A stretch of DNA of 64,000 bases from assembly GCA_046582185.1 (NCBI GenBank), contig JAYGEX010000016.1:1-64000 (forward strand). The letters run 5' to 3'. Under the pieces are notes generated by a model that saw nothing but the letters and a program-made list of their open reading frames with translations, was not told where the DNA came from and ran no database searches. The first letter of the stretch is position 1, and each line of letters starts with the position of its first letter. The position numbers and the translations under genes are program-made. Origin of the DNA: GCA-002726655 sp046582185. GTDB lineage: Bacteria > Pseudomonadota > Gammaproteobacteria > Pseudomonadales > Azotimanducaceae. Of the stretch, positions 1 to 7,823 are shown one piece after another.

Positions 1-2
1 TG

Positions 3-38
3 AAATTTATTGATGCAAGCTACGGAGAAAAATCTTGA
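3..38 (+). CDS. C-terminal tail of a gene entering from the left edge
   Basis: Reading frame 3 is open from the window edge and ends in TGA at 36-38, coding for a last stretch KFIDASYGEKS. Its stop overlaps a TTG codon at 35-37 (TTGA), the usual layout of translationally coupled genes, and the next frame opens there with a plausible ribosome site (ACGGAGAAA) just upstream. Too little is visible to name the protein. Only the overlap and the continuous frame support it. Confidence 0.35.
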   Translation, partial: KFIDASYGEKS

Positions 39-437
39 ACGCGACATTGTCACTTGGTTACCAAGTTAACCATCTTTGCTTCTGGTCGGTCATCATTGTC
101 ATTGCAACGGGCGTTGTGTCCATGTTTTATCCGCTTGATGTCCCAGGAGGCTACGCCGCGGAGCACGCGGATCGTGTGCCCTGGCTGAGTGCCAATCGAG
201 GTGTATTTATCGATGGCTGGTTAAACCAGATCGTCGCCATGTTCAGCTTGTCAGTCATCTTATTTTGTGGCGCCTGGCAGGTAGCAGGCAGAAATCCGCC
301 CCAGGCCATACTGGCAGCATCGTTCTTTGCAATGGCTTTTGTCTTTAAAAAATCGATATCTTCTCCAGTATGATGGGCTTGTCTCGAGGCCTGGGCATCA
401 GATTTTGATCGTGACCAACAGAGCTGGAGCAGTTTAA
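35..437 (+). pseudogene. small multi-pass membrane protein, frameshifted at an A run
   Basis: The first 105 or so residues contain three hydrophobic segments (around residues 15-32, 66-82 and 90-103), so this is a small inner-membrane protein of unknown family. The intact frame stops early at 371-373, but removing one A from the six-A run at 347-352 continues the frame as FKNRYLLQYDGLVSRPGHQ and onward to a TAA at 435-437, giving about 133 residues. The recovered tail reads like protein, so a one-base insertion (mutation or homopolymer error) is the likely reason for the break. The start is TTG at 35, coupled to the upstream stop. The next small gene begins 5 bp downstream. No function can be assigned. 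Confidence 0.5.
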
Positions 438-441
438 TCGT

Positions 442-612
442 ATGCACAATCAACCAGAGGGCCCCGAGCAGCATGCAGTGGAGTTGGATATACTGGCTCG
501 GCACGAAATCGCTCTTCAGCCGTTTGTCCGTCGAGAGGTGGCACAGCGGTCCACGGATTCCCTCGAAGAGGCAGAGGACCTGATCGAAGAATTGAGGTTG
601 ATTCAACCTTAG
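442..612 (+). CDS. small acidic helical protein, 56 aa
   Basis: ATG at 442 lies 5 bp after the recovered stop of the preceding membrane protein, with GGAGCAG upstream as a possible ribosome site. The product is rich in Glu, Leu and Arg, ends EEAEDLIEELRLIQP, and is predicted to be mostly alpha-helical, with no signal peptide or membrane segment. The tight spacing suggests an operon with the two preceding reading frames. I do not recognise a family. The opposite strand is also open here, but it has no ribosome site and an unnatural composition. Confidence 0.4.
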   Translation: MHNQPEGPEQHAVELDILARHEIALQPFVRREVAQRSTDSLEEAEDLIEELRLIQP

Positions 613-767
613 TCGATTGTGCTGCTATCAGAAACACAAGCAAACAAGTTCCAATAAATTTTCTGAGAAATGAAGAGGTAGATATGAAACCAGAGATACC
701 GACTTGTGAGCAGTTTGGCTTGGAATTTCGCTTTTTCTCACGTTAATCGCCGAGGTAAATAGTCCTA

Positions 768-1559
768 ATGTTAATTCCCCGATACCCTGCAAATACTCCG
801 ACCACAGAAATTACAGCAGCGCTTGAAGATTCAGGATGCGTGGTGGTGACTGGGCTGATGGATTCAAGACTTCGGCAATCGGTAACCGATGAACTTGCAC
901 CACACATGGACAGGGCACGTGTTATCGAAGATGATGACCCGTCGCAGTTTTACCCGGGCCGGACGAAACGTATCACAGCGCTAGTGACACGTTCTGCGAC
1001 TGTGACTGACCACCTCATCGCCCATCCGATCTCTCGGAAAGTCTGTGAGACCATTCTGTTACCCAATAGCGAACACGGCTATCAGCTGCACGTAACTGCT
1101 GCTTTGGAAGTTGGTCCGGGCTCGCGGGCCCAGGTACTGCATCGGGAAGAAGACTCTTTCACTTTCTTTCCCCTCCCACGCCCAAACTTGATCGTCGCGA
1201 GCATGTGGGCGATGACGGATTTCCGGTCTGACAATGGCGCAACGTTGCTTGTGCCAGGAAGTCACAAGTGGCCTGGTGACCGGGTCGCAACCAGTGACGA
1301 GATTGTCGCTGCTGAGATGCCAGCCGGTTCTGTACTCTACTGGATGGGCGGGCTATTTCACGGTGCCGGGGCTAATACATCACAGGATTGCCGCTATGGG
1401 GTGATCCTGACCTATTCAGCAGGTTGGTTGCGGCAGGAAGAAAATCAATATATGGACGTACCAGCCGAAAGACTTGCCGAGCTTTCGCCAGAGGTCAAAC
1501 AGATAGCAGGGTTTGATATGTATCGTGCCCTCGGATTCTTCGATCCATCAGTAAGCTGA
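768..1559 (+). CDS. phytanoyl-CoA dioxygenase (PhyH) family protein
   Basis: This 263-residue protein has the double-stranded beta-helix pattern of PhyH enzymes, which are non-haem Fe(II)/2-oxoglutarate hydroxylases. Visible ligands are H125 (LHREED) with an acidic partner at E127 rather than the usual Asp, a distal H198 (GLFHGAGANT), and R209 as the likely 2-oxoglutarate-binding arginine. The WAMTDF and VPGSHKWPG segments are typical of the family. The H-x-E variant of the metal motif is a mild oddity. Its neighbours are damaged small genes, so there is no operon context. The substrate cannot be inferred. The ATG at 768 follows CGAGGT. It is the first of three PhyH-family genes in this window. 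Confidence 0.85.
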   Translation: MLIPRYPANTPTTEITAALEDSGCVVVTGLMDSRLRQSVTDELAPHMDRARVIEDDDPSQFYPGRTKRITALVTRSATVTDHLIAHPISRKVCETILLPNSEHGYQLHVTAALEVGPGSRAQVLHREEDSFTFFPLPRPNLIVASMWAMTDFRSDNGATLLVPGSHKWPGDRVATSDEIVAAEMPAGSVLYWMGGLFHGAGANTSQDCRYGVILTYSAGWLRQEENQYMDVPAERLAELSPEVKQIAGFDMYRALGFFDPSVS

Positions 1560-1645
1560 CTACGCCGCTATGGACAGCTCACCAACCAGTGCACAATTGT
1601 TAGGCAGGTGCTCCAAAATCAGAGCTAACGGCCAAGCGCGAGACT

Positions 1646-2022
1646 TCAGTCACACAATGTGCCCTCCGCCTCATGATCTGACCACACGGCAAATTCATTT
1701 CCGTTGGGGTCGAGAAAGTGGAATCGACGCCCCCCAGGGAAATACATCGTAGGCTTACTAATTGAGCCTTTAGCTTCTGTGATTTTTCCCTGTGTGCTTT
1801 CAATATCAATGCTGTAGAAGATCACCAGAGCACTTCCAGCTTCGTTGGACATTTTCAGCTCTGATCGGAAAAACCCGCCATCTAACCCTTGGTCAGTAAA
1901 GGCTAGGTAGTCAGGTCCTGCGTCTTCAAGTTTCCAGCCGAACACTTCGCCAAGAAAGCTTTTGTGGCCCCGAAATCCTTAGCTCGCATCTCGATGTAAT
2001 CAATTTTTTCGTGCTGGTACAT
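1646..2022 (-). pseudogene. glyoxalase/VOC family protein, frameshifted
   Basis: The vicinal-oxygen-chelate fold is recognisable from FGWKLEDAGPDY, a central GSALVIFYSIDIEST strand and the end GGRRFHFLDPNGNEFAVWSD, where the Glu of GNEFAVW is a usual metal ligand. The long open part starts only at 1945, but the sequence upstream on the same strand encodes MYQHEKIDYIEMRAKD and then AKDFGATKAF, the expected N-terminus. It is joined by a one-base loss near 1949-1952, where GGGC would be needed and GGC is present. Restoring the base gives about 125 residues, the normal length for a one-domain VOC protein. The ATG at 2022 has GGGAG upstream. As it stands the gene is broken, by mutation or by a consensus error. 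Confidence 0.65.
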
Positions 2023-2194
2023 AGCGGCTCCCACTAATCGTTAATCACCTATGATACAAGACAGCTACTGACAACTGTGTGTCAGCATGCTTTAGGGGAA
2101 GACAGCCGAGTAAAGGAAAAAAAGGGTATGATTTGGTCAAAGCTTGTGAACCTCCGTCGTTACAGGAATGCCCGCTCCTGGAGAGAGACCACCG

Positions 2195-2674
2195 CTAGGA
2201 GACCCTAGGAACAACTCGTTCGATGTAGTTCTCGAGCACGTGCGCACCGCCATTCCCATCTCGTTCGAGCCGCAAGTAGTCTGCCAGTGCCTGTTCGTGC
2301 GCGGTGTATGTCTGATAGACCTCGAGCAATGCCTTGGGAGCTTGTGCTTCAGCGGCTTTGAGCTCCTCCAGCGCCTGTTCAACAATCGGTGTCGCTCCTT
2401 CAAGGAAAGCAGCCCAACTGTCGATTCCCATTGCAGCGACCTGTCTCTTTGCCTCCGCCCGGCACGACGCAACGGCTTCCGTTGAAACCGGGGACAACAA
2501 ATGATGGCTCAAATAGACAGCCGTAACCCTTTCAACCTCTGCCAGCATGTGCAAGTCACTAGCACGCTCGGGCAGGGTTCCCACCAGCGCCCGAAATGTC
2601 GATTCACCGCTAATCTCGCCGAGATAAGCATCCAGCAAATAACGTTCGGACGTATTCTTTTCCTGCATATGCAC
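2195..2674 (-). CDS. conserved hypothetical, helical protein (159 aa)
   Basis: The protein is almost entirely helical, with many Ala, Glu and Leu, no signal peptide and no membrane segment. The pattern of long amphipathic helices with scattered acidic residues and histidines (LHMLAEVERVTAVYLSHHLL) recalls ferritin-like or DUF-type four-helix bundles, but I see no clear pair of ExxH iron-binding motifs. It stands alone between a damaged VOC gene and a damaged kinase. A later in-frame start (M3) is possible. No function is proposed. Confidence 0.5.
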   Translation of the reverse strand: MHMQEKNTSERYLLDAYLGEISGESTFRALVGTLPERASDLHMLAEVERVTAVYLSHHLLSPVSTEAVASCRAEAKRQVAAMGIDSWAAFLEGATPIVEQALEELKAAEAQAPKALLEVYQTYTAHEQALADYLRLERDGNGGAHVLENYIERVVPRVS

Positions 2675-2821
2675 CCTCGTCGGCTAGTCCATGTATTCCG
2701 ATTCTAACCTGCAGTTAAGGTGAGTGCCATCTGGCAGGCAACGGGGTACGCAAATGTCGATGCGTGGGGGGGCGTCATCGTTAGAGAGAGTTCTATATTT
2801 CCGGACAGGAATTAACTGGCG

Positions 2822-3806
2822 CTAACTGAACACTTCCTGAAGTGCCTCACCAAGTTGTTTAAGTCCGATTGGTTTAGGCAGAACCAGCCTGAAATGATGT
2901 TTGAGACGTTCCGCCTCGGTTACTGAGTTGCCCCAACCACTCAGTGCGACAATAGGTAAGTTCGTGCAATTCGATGAATCTCATCTGACAGGTCAAATCC
3001 ACTCATGCCGGCCATACCAAGATCCGTAATGACAAGGTCAAAGCTGTGCTCGCTGATGGCCTGAAGCGCGCTTTTACCATCATCAACCACCATCCCCTCG
3101 TGCCCCAGTCGTTCGATGAACCTTATGGCAAGATCCCGGACCACTTCATCATCATCCACCCAGAGTAAACTCAATTTGCGGGATTCCGGACCTGGTTCTC
3201 CGGTCACTGATCTGCCCGGTATATACTGAATCGGTAAAATGAATTCAATCGTGGTACCGACACCTGGTTCTGTATCTTTTAAACGCACTTCGCCATCGTG
3301 AGAACGAAGGATGCTCTAACTTGCACTTAGACCCAGGCCACGACCCGATTCAAAGCCCTTGGTTGAGAAAAAGGGCTGGAATATACGTGAACTGGTTTGT
3401 TGATCCATTCCGGAACCGGAATCAGATACTGTCAGGTGGTTACTGGCATTTTCGTGCCAGATTCGAATTTTGATCGTGCCGCCATCCGGTATCTCCTCAA
3501 TGGCATTTTTCACCACATTGTATAGAGCCGCGCGCAGCTCCCCGAGATTTCCAGAAGATTCAAGCAGATCCTGACCCAATTCCGGCACTATTTGAAAATC
3601 GATATCCCGGCGCTGCGCCTCATCTCTCCACAGGAGGCCATCGGAGTTAGGGTGTTAGAGAGAACAGCCAAGTTCTGGTTGAATTGATGTACCGTCCTCG
3701 CAAAAAATTGCGATAACGCTTCGCCCCTCTGCAATAATGCCATCCATCCCGGCAATGAGTAATAGCGAAGACATTTTTCAGCAATGAGGTGGCGACGACA
3801 CTTCAA
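2822..3806 (-). pseudogene. hybrid sensor histidine kinase with receiver domain, multiply broken
   Basis: Three pieces on this strand form one kinase. Upstream, a segment with ALSQFFARTVHQFNQN looks like the HisKA phospho-acceptor region. Next comes a HATPase_c domain with N box NVVKNAIEE, G1 box DSGSGMD, then FQPFFSTKGFESGRGLG. Last comes a receiver domain with WVDDDE, the phospho-acceptor aspartate in ITDLGMAGMSG, and a restored PIVALSG and LPKP end. The coding sequence is interrupted by a frameshift near 3650, an in-frame TAG at 3316-3318 directly after GLGLSAS, and a frameshift near 2957. The restored C-terminus ends at 2822. The N-terminal sensor region is missing and overlaps the neighbouring membrane gene. 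This is a decayed two-component kinase. Confidence 0.7.
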
Positions 3807-4160
3807 TACTACACTTTTCCCCTAGAGTTGATTGGGTTAACCTTAGCGACGATAGAGGTGAGGTTTCCGAGAACTGCCAAACGACTAGCTAAATATATCA
3901 ATAAGAGAGGGCCCAGGAAAGAACTGTTGATTGGTTTGTGGATACCGGTGGCTATTGTGTTAGTCCTTTTAGTTACTTTTAACGAAAGTGTTGTTCGTTC
4001 TTTATTACCTGGGGTTGTTCTTACCTTCGTGTTAGCTGCCGTGTATGCCATTTCGTCTAATTGGGTTAATGGTCGCGAAGTTGGCACCCTTGGCATCATC
4101 ATCGCTGGCTTTGGCGTACTGGGTGAGGCGTATCAATTCACAACGCAGTTGGTTGTGTAA
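3789..4160 (+). CDS. small inner-membrane protein, three membrane segments
   Basis: The 123-residue product has a basic stretch (PRTAKRLAKYINKRGPRKE) followed by two strong membrane segments (LLIGLWIPVAIVLVLLVTF and LLPGVVLTFVLAAVYAISS) and a third near GTLGIIIAGFGVLGEA. The start is GTG at 3789. The coding sequence is noticeably AT-rich compared with neighbouring catabolic genes and overlaps the 5' end of the decayed kinase on the other strand. No family is recognised. A frameshift upstream is possible, because another ATG lies 5 bp before in a different frame. Confidence 0.5.
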   Translation: MATTLQYYTFPLELIGLTLATIEVRFPRTAKRLAKYINKRGPRKELLIGLWIPVAIVLVLLVTFNESVVRSLLPGVVLTFVLAAVYAISSNWVNGREVGTLGIIIAGFGVLGEAYQFTTQLVV

Positions 4161-4320
4161 CTGGAATGGGCACTGATGAGCGATTCCCACCCTCGGAGAT
4201 TTTCTGACCGCTTTGCAATGGTTAGTCACCGACTAAAACGATTTAAACCAAATATCAATTTTTGTCGGTATCGGCCAAGAGCAAACGATCTATTGACCGA
4301 ATTCAGGAGAGAACCCCAGC

Positions 4321-4449
4321 GTGCTCGACCATATGGCCCCTCAACTGGATGACAAGTTTGTCTATGTCTTCAAAACCGAAGATAGCGGTACAAGCTGGCG
4401 CCAATCAGAAAAAATGCCATTTAGCTACCACGATGTAAGTTGGATTTGA
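4321..4449 (+). CDS. short reading frame of 42 codons, possible gene fragment
   Basis: A GTG at 4321 is preceded by CAGGAGAG at good spacing and opens a 42-codon frame ending in TGA at 4447-4449, immediately before the PhyH gene region. Its composition is protein-like (LDDKFVYVFKTEDSGTSWRQ) and not low-complexity. It may be a genuine small protein or the remains of a longer gene. No family was recognised. Confidence 0.25.
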   Translation: MLDHMAPQLDDKFVYVFKTEDSGTSWRQSEKMPFSYHDVSWI

Positions 4450-4506
4450 TTGCAAGAGGGTCCTTGCCCTACTTATACTCGCGGTTGTATCAAAAAGGGG
4501 ATTCAC

Positions 4507-5490
4507 TTGTCACAAGCTTCCGACAATAAAAAAGAAACAAACTCCATTGGTTGGAATGATAAACCAAAGGATGACCCTGAGATTGTCGCACTGCGCCAGT
4601 ACTTAGAAGCCAATAACGGCATCAAGGGACTGGAAATGGTAACGGCAGACAATGTGAAGCGCGCCGTTCAATTGTTCCAACAAGACGGGTTTGTTGTTGT
4701 TGATAAAGTCCTAAATGCTGATCAAGTAGATATCTTAAAAGTGGCTTGTGACAATGTCGCCAATGACATTCTTGCCCTCGACGATGATAGAAAAGGCACT
4801 CGTGGTTCTCATAGATATTCTTTTGGCGCGTCAAGTTTAACACGCAGTCAACTACATCTACCTGCATGGCAAATGATGTTATGTGTACCTGAAGTCCACA
4901 CTTTGCTGGCGGCTATATTTGGTTCAAAAAATTATATATTGCGCGCGGGCAGTGGGGATTTTTGTTTACCTGGCACTGTTGATTATCAACCGCTTCACTC
5001 CGACATTAGGGATTATGTAGACGATACAAAAAGTCCCTATAGCTCCTTCATTGACCCGCGCAACAAATTAAATATTTTTGATCTTCCTTCTCCCTATATC
5101 GCGGTGAATTTTTTACCTCAGGAAGTCACCCGTTTAAATGGACCAACACGGCAAATTCCCAGCACGCAAAATTCTTCTACCCGCATACCAAATTTAAAAT
5201 ATGAACCGGAATGGATGCGCCTTAGTACCGTTTGCCCTGCCCCAGCAGGTGCCATCATGATCCGTGACGTTCGTGCTTGGCACGGGGGGACGCCCAATCT
5301 TACCGATGCTATTCGTTCAATTCCAAATCTGGAATTTTATGCCCCATGGTTTAGGGAACCAATGATCCCCGGCATTACCTATCAAGATTTTAAAAAACTA
5401 CCTGAAGACATTCAGCCCTATGTACGTTTCAGTGTTGCGGATTCAAGTGAAGAATTGCGTATTGGAACGAAATTAAATTCTCCCTATTAG
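4507..5490 (+). CDS. phytanoyl-CoA dioxygenase (PhyH) family protein
   Basis: A Fe(II)/2-oxoglutarate-dependent oxygenase of about 327 residues. The metal site is visible as H164-x-D166 (PLHSDIRDY) and the distal H259 (DVRAWHGGTPN), with the PSTQNSS/TRQIP segment typical of cofactor-side strands. I prefer the TTG at 4507 because AAAAGGGG lies 7 bp upstream; an earlier in-frame TTG at 4450 lacks a site and would add an unlikely Cys-rich leader. Codon use is AT-leaning and shared with the aldo/keto reductase 26 bp downstream, suggesting that the two form an operon and may have been acquired together. The substrate is unknown. Confidence 0.85.
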   Translation: MSQASDNKKETNSIGWNDKPKDDPEIVALRQYLEANNGIKGLEMVTADNVKRAVQLFQQDGFVVVDKVLNADQVDILKVACDNVANDILALDDDRKGTRGSHRYSFGASSLTRSQLHLPAWQMMLCVPEVHTLLAAIFGSKNYILRAGSGDFCLPGTVDYQPLHSDIRDYVDDTKSPYSSFIDPRNKLNIFDLPSPYIAVNFLPQEVTRLNGPTRQIPSTQNSSTRIPNLKYEPEWMRLSTVCPAPAGAIMIRDVRAWHGGTPNLTDAIRSIPNLEFYAPWFREPMIPGITYQDFKKLPEDIQPYVRFSVADSSEELRIGTKLNSPY

Positions 5491-5516
5491 ACCAACACAA
5501 AGGCAGCAACACTATA

Positions 5517-6482
5517 GTGCAATACAATCAATTAGGGCGATCCGGTCTTAGAATAAGCAGAATGTGCCTTGGCACCATGAATTTTGGCCCACGCACGTCA
5601 GAAAAAGAATCATTTAAAATTCTTGATCAAGCTGTACAGGCTGGCATTAATTTCATAGACACGGCAAACCAATATGGCGGTGAATTGGGTGTCGGCACGA
5701 CCGAACTTATCTTGGGTAAATGGTTGGCCGACAATAAATCAAAACGGGACAATTTGGTTTTAGCGACCAAAGTTCATGAACCTATGTCTGATGATATAAA
5801 CGACAAAGGTTTGTCCGCACGCCATATTCAAATGGCCTGTGACGCCAGTTTAAAACGGTTGGGTGTAGATCATATTGAGCTATATCAAATGCATCACATT
5901 GATCGCACCACGCCGATTGAAGAAATTTGGCAAGCCATGGACCTCTTAATCACACAGGGCAAAATAACCTATGTGGGATCCAGTAATTTCCCTGGATGGG
6001 CAATTGCCCGGGCTAATGAAAAAGCCATTGCCCATCAACGTTTGGGGCTTATATCTGAACAAAGTTTATATAATTTGATCGAACGCCGCGCAGAACTAGA
6101 AGTGCTACCGGCTTGCCTCGAATATGGCCTTGGCCTTATCCCGTGGAGCCCTCTTGCGGGCGGGCTGCTCAGCGGCCCGAAAAAAGATGGCAATGGGCGG
6201 ACAAGTTCCAAAGATATGCAAAATGCCTTGCACCAACGCAAAGATCAATTGGATCAGTTCCATGATTTATGCGCAAGCTTGCAAGAAACACCCGGGGCCA
6301 TTGCCTTGGCGTGGCTGTTACATCAACCTGGCGTTGCCGCAACAATTACAGGTCCAGGCAGTTCGACACAACTCGCTTCCGTATTGCATGTTCCAGATAT
6401 TAAACTTAACAAGGAAACTCTTGACCGCTTGGACGAAATTTTCCCGCCTTGTGGTGCTGCACCAGAAGCTTATGCTTGGTAA
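5517..6482 (+). CDS. aldo/keto reductase
   Basis: NAD(P)H-dependent carbonyl reductase with a TIM-barrel fold, 321 residues. The catalytic tetrad is complete: D48 and Y53 (FIDTANQYG), K85 (VLATKVHEP) and H126 (LYQMHHID). The C-terminal cofactor region is present (PGVAATITGPGSS). The layout matches the YhdN/Tas-type family, which often acts on small aldehydes. The start is GTG at 5517. It follows a PhyH gene by 26 bp on the same strand, so an aldehyde or ketone made by that oxygenase is a plausible but unproved substrate. A copy of the 92-bp repeat follows 68 bp downstream. Confidence 0.9.
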   Translation: MQYNQLGRSGLRISRMCLGTMNFGPRTSEKESFKILDQAVQAGINFIDTANQYGGELGVGTTELILGKWLADNKSKRDNLVLATKVHEPMSDDINDKGLSARHIQMACDASLKRLGVDHIELYQMHHIDRTTPIEEIWQAMDLLITQGKITYVGSSNFPGWAIARANEKAIAHQRLGLISEQSLYNLIERRAELEVLPACLEYGLGLIPWSPLAGGLLSGPKKDGNGRTSSKDMQNALHQRKDQLDQFHDLCASLQETPGAIALAWLLHQPGVAATITGPGSSTQLASVLHVPDIKLNKETLDRLDEIFPPCGAAPEAYAW

Positions 6483-6550
6483 AACTATTGCCCCACCTAT
6501 GACTGATAACACAAATAACACCGCCTAGCCTTGGTTGGCGAGAACATAAA

Positions 6551-6642
6551 TTGGGACACCCAACATTTAGGCATTCGCCGCAACACACTGTGAGAATATG
6601 CCGATTCGATTCGTGAGCAAAAGATGAATCATGGATGTCCCT
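6551..6642 (+). repeat. 92-bp palindromic dispersed repeat, copy A
   Basis: The element starts TTGGGACACCCAACATTTAG and ends with GGATGTCCC, so its ends are inverted copies of each other. The interior matches copy B at 9700 almost base for base over CACTGTGAGAATATGCCGAT and the following bases. It carries no reading frame. Five copies of the same length and orientation occur in this window; the other four are listed separately. Confidence 0.8.
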
Positions 6643-6828
6643 AAATCCCTGCTAAATCCTTTCTTATTCCTTTTTTAGCAAATCGATCGCGACGGTATCA
6701 ATGCAAACCGCAAGCAGTAGTCGGGGGATATCCAGAATAATTGAGCAACACTAATCGTCCTCAAGCCGATTGAACTGATATTTAAGCACTGCTACTGTAA
6801 CGGCGAGCAAAGTATCTAAGGAAACATT

Positions 6829-7599
6829 ATGTCAACAACAGCTAGCAGGGCAGTCACCGATAATATCTCCGAACAGGAATGGAAGCTGCGTACTGAACTC
6901 GCCGCCTGTTACCGATTGTTTGTTAAATATGGCTGGACGGACCTGATCTTCACGCACCTATCAGCCCGCGTACCGGGCGTTGATGACCAGTACCTGATTA
7001 ATCCTTACGGCTTGTTGTTCGAAGAGGTTACCGCTTCATCCTTACTCAAAATCGATTTCGAAGGCAATGTCATTAGTGGCGAGCACCCCTATAACGATGC
7101 TGGTCACGCTATACATAGTGCGGTTTTGAAAGCGCGGCCCGATATCAATGTGGCTCTACACAGTCACACGCGCGCAGGAATGACGGTGTCGACCATGAAG
7201 TGCGGCTTGCTCCCATTGACTCAACAAGCCGGTGAGATCATGGGCAATGTCTGCTATCACGAATATGACATTGCTGTTGGAGGTGACGAAGAGTGCGAAC
7301 GACTGGGTCGGGATATCGGCGACAAGCATGCCATGATTATGCACAATCATGGTTTATTAACCTGCGCAGAAACGGTGGCTGAGGCTTTTTACCTGATGTA
7401 CACACTGGAAAATGCCTGCAAGGTCCAGGTTGATGCGCTGGCAAGTGGGCGGGAATTGCACCATACCAAAGACAGCGCCCTTCAAATGTTATCTGCCTAC
7501 GGCCGTGTAAAGCCTGGGGAAATAGGCCGTTCGGCAAAACTTGCCTGGTCAGCAATGATTCGAATGCTGGACCGGCAAGACGATTCATATAAGTCCTAG
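6829..7599 (+). CDS. class II aldolase/adducin family protein
   Basis: A zinc-dependent aldolase or epimerase-like protein of 256 residues. Metal ligands are seen at H111 and H113 (ALHSHTRAG) and in MHNHGLL (H172, H174), and the N-terminal FTHLSARVPG and INPYGLLFEEV motifs are typical. Members related to L-fuculose-phosphate aldolase share these motifs, but many homologues in oxidative clusters have unknown substrates. ATG at 6829 follows AAGGAAAC. It lies upstream of a BVMO on the same strand, separated by 224 bp, and both genes sit between two same-orientation copies of the 92-bp repeat. Confidence 0.88.
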   Translation: MSTTASRAVTDNISEQEWKLRTELAACYRLFVKYGWTDLIFTHLSARVPGVDDQYLINPYGLLFEEVTASSLLKIDFEGNVISGEHPYNDAGHAIHSAVLKARPDINVALHSHTRAGMTVSTMKCGLLPLTQQAGEIMGNVCYHEYDIAVGGDEECERLGRDIGDKHAMIMHNHGLLTCAETVAEAFYLMYTLENACKVQVDALASGRELHHTKDSALQMLSAYGRVKPGEIGRSAKLAWSAMIRMLDRQDDSYKS

Positions 7600-7823
7600 T
7601 CTGTGCATTGGGAGAATCGTAAATGAAGATTGAAGATTGGTCGTCGGCGAAAACAACACCGGCTTTATACCGTCAGCCCAAAGAACTAACTGGTGTTGCC
7701 ATACTTTCAACTTATAGGTAAGCCATAGAACTGATTTGATCTTATGACCAACTTGCCATAGTCTTCGCATCGAAAACCCTTTGACATCAACGCCAAGTCC
7801 GACCTGGACGATAGGAATCTTAC

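Noticed and set aside
684..746. 20-codon reading frame with a good ribosome site (AAGAGG) before the first PhyH gene
   Set aside because: Too short to judge; no recognisable product and no regulatory hint such as a run of one amino acid. It may be a chance frame.
7623..7721. 32-codon frame between the aldolase and the BVMO
   Set aside because: It has GGGAGA upstream but no similarity that I recognise and no conservation evidence; not listed as a gene.
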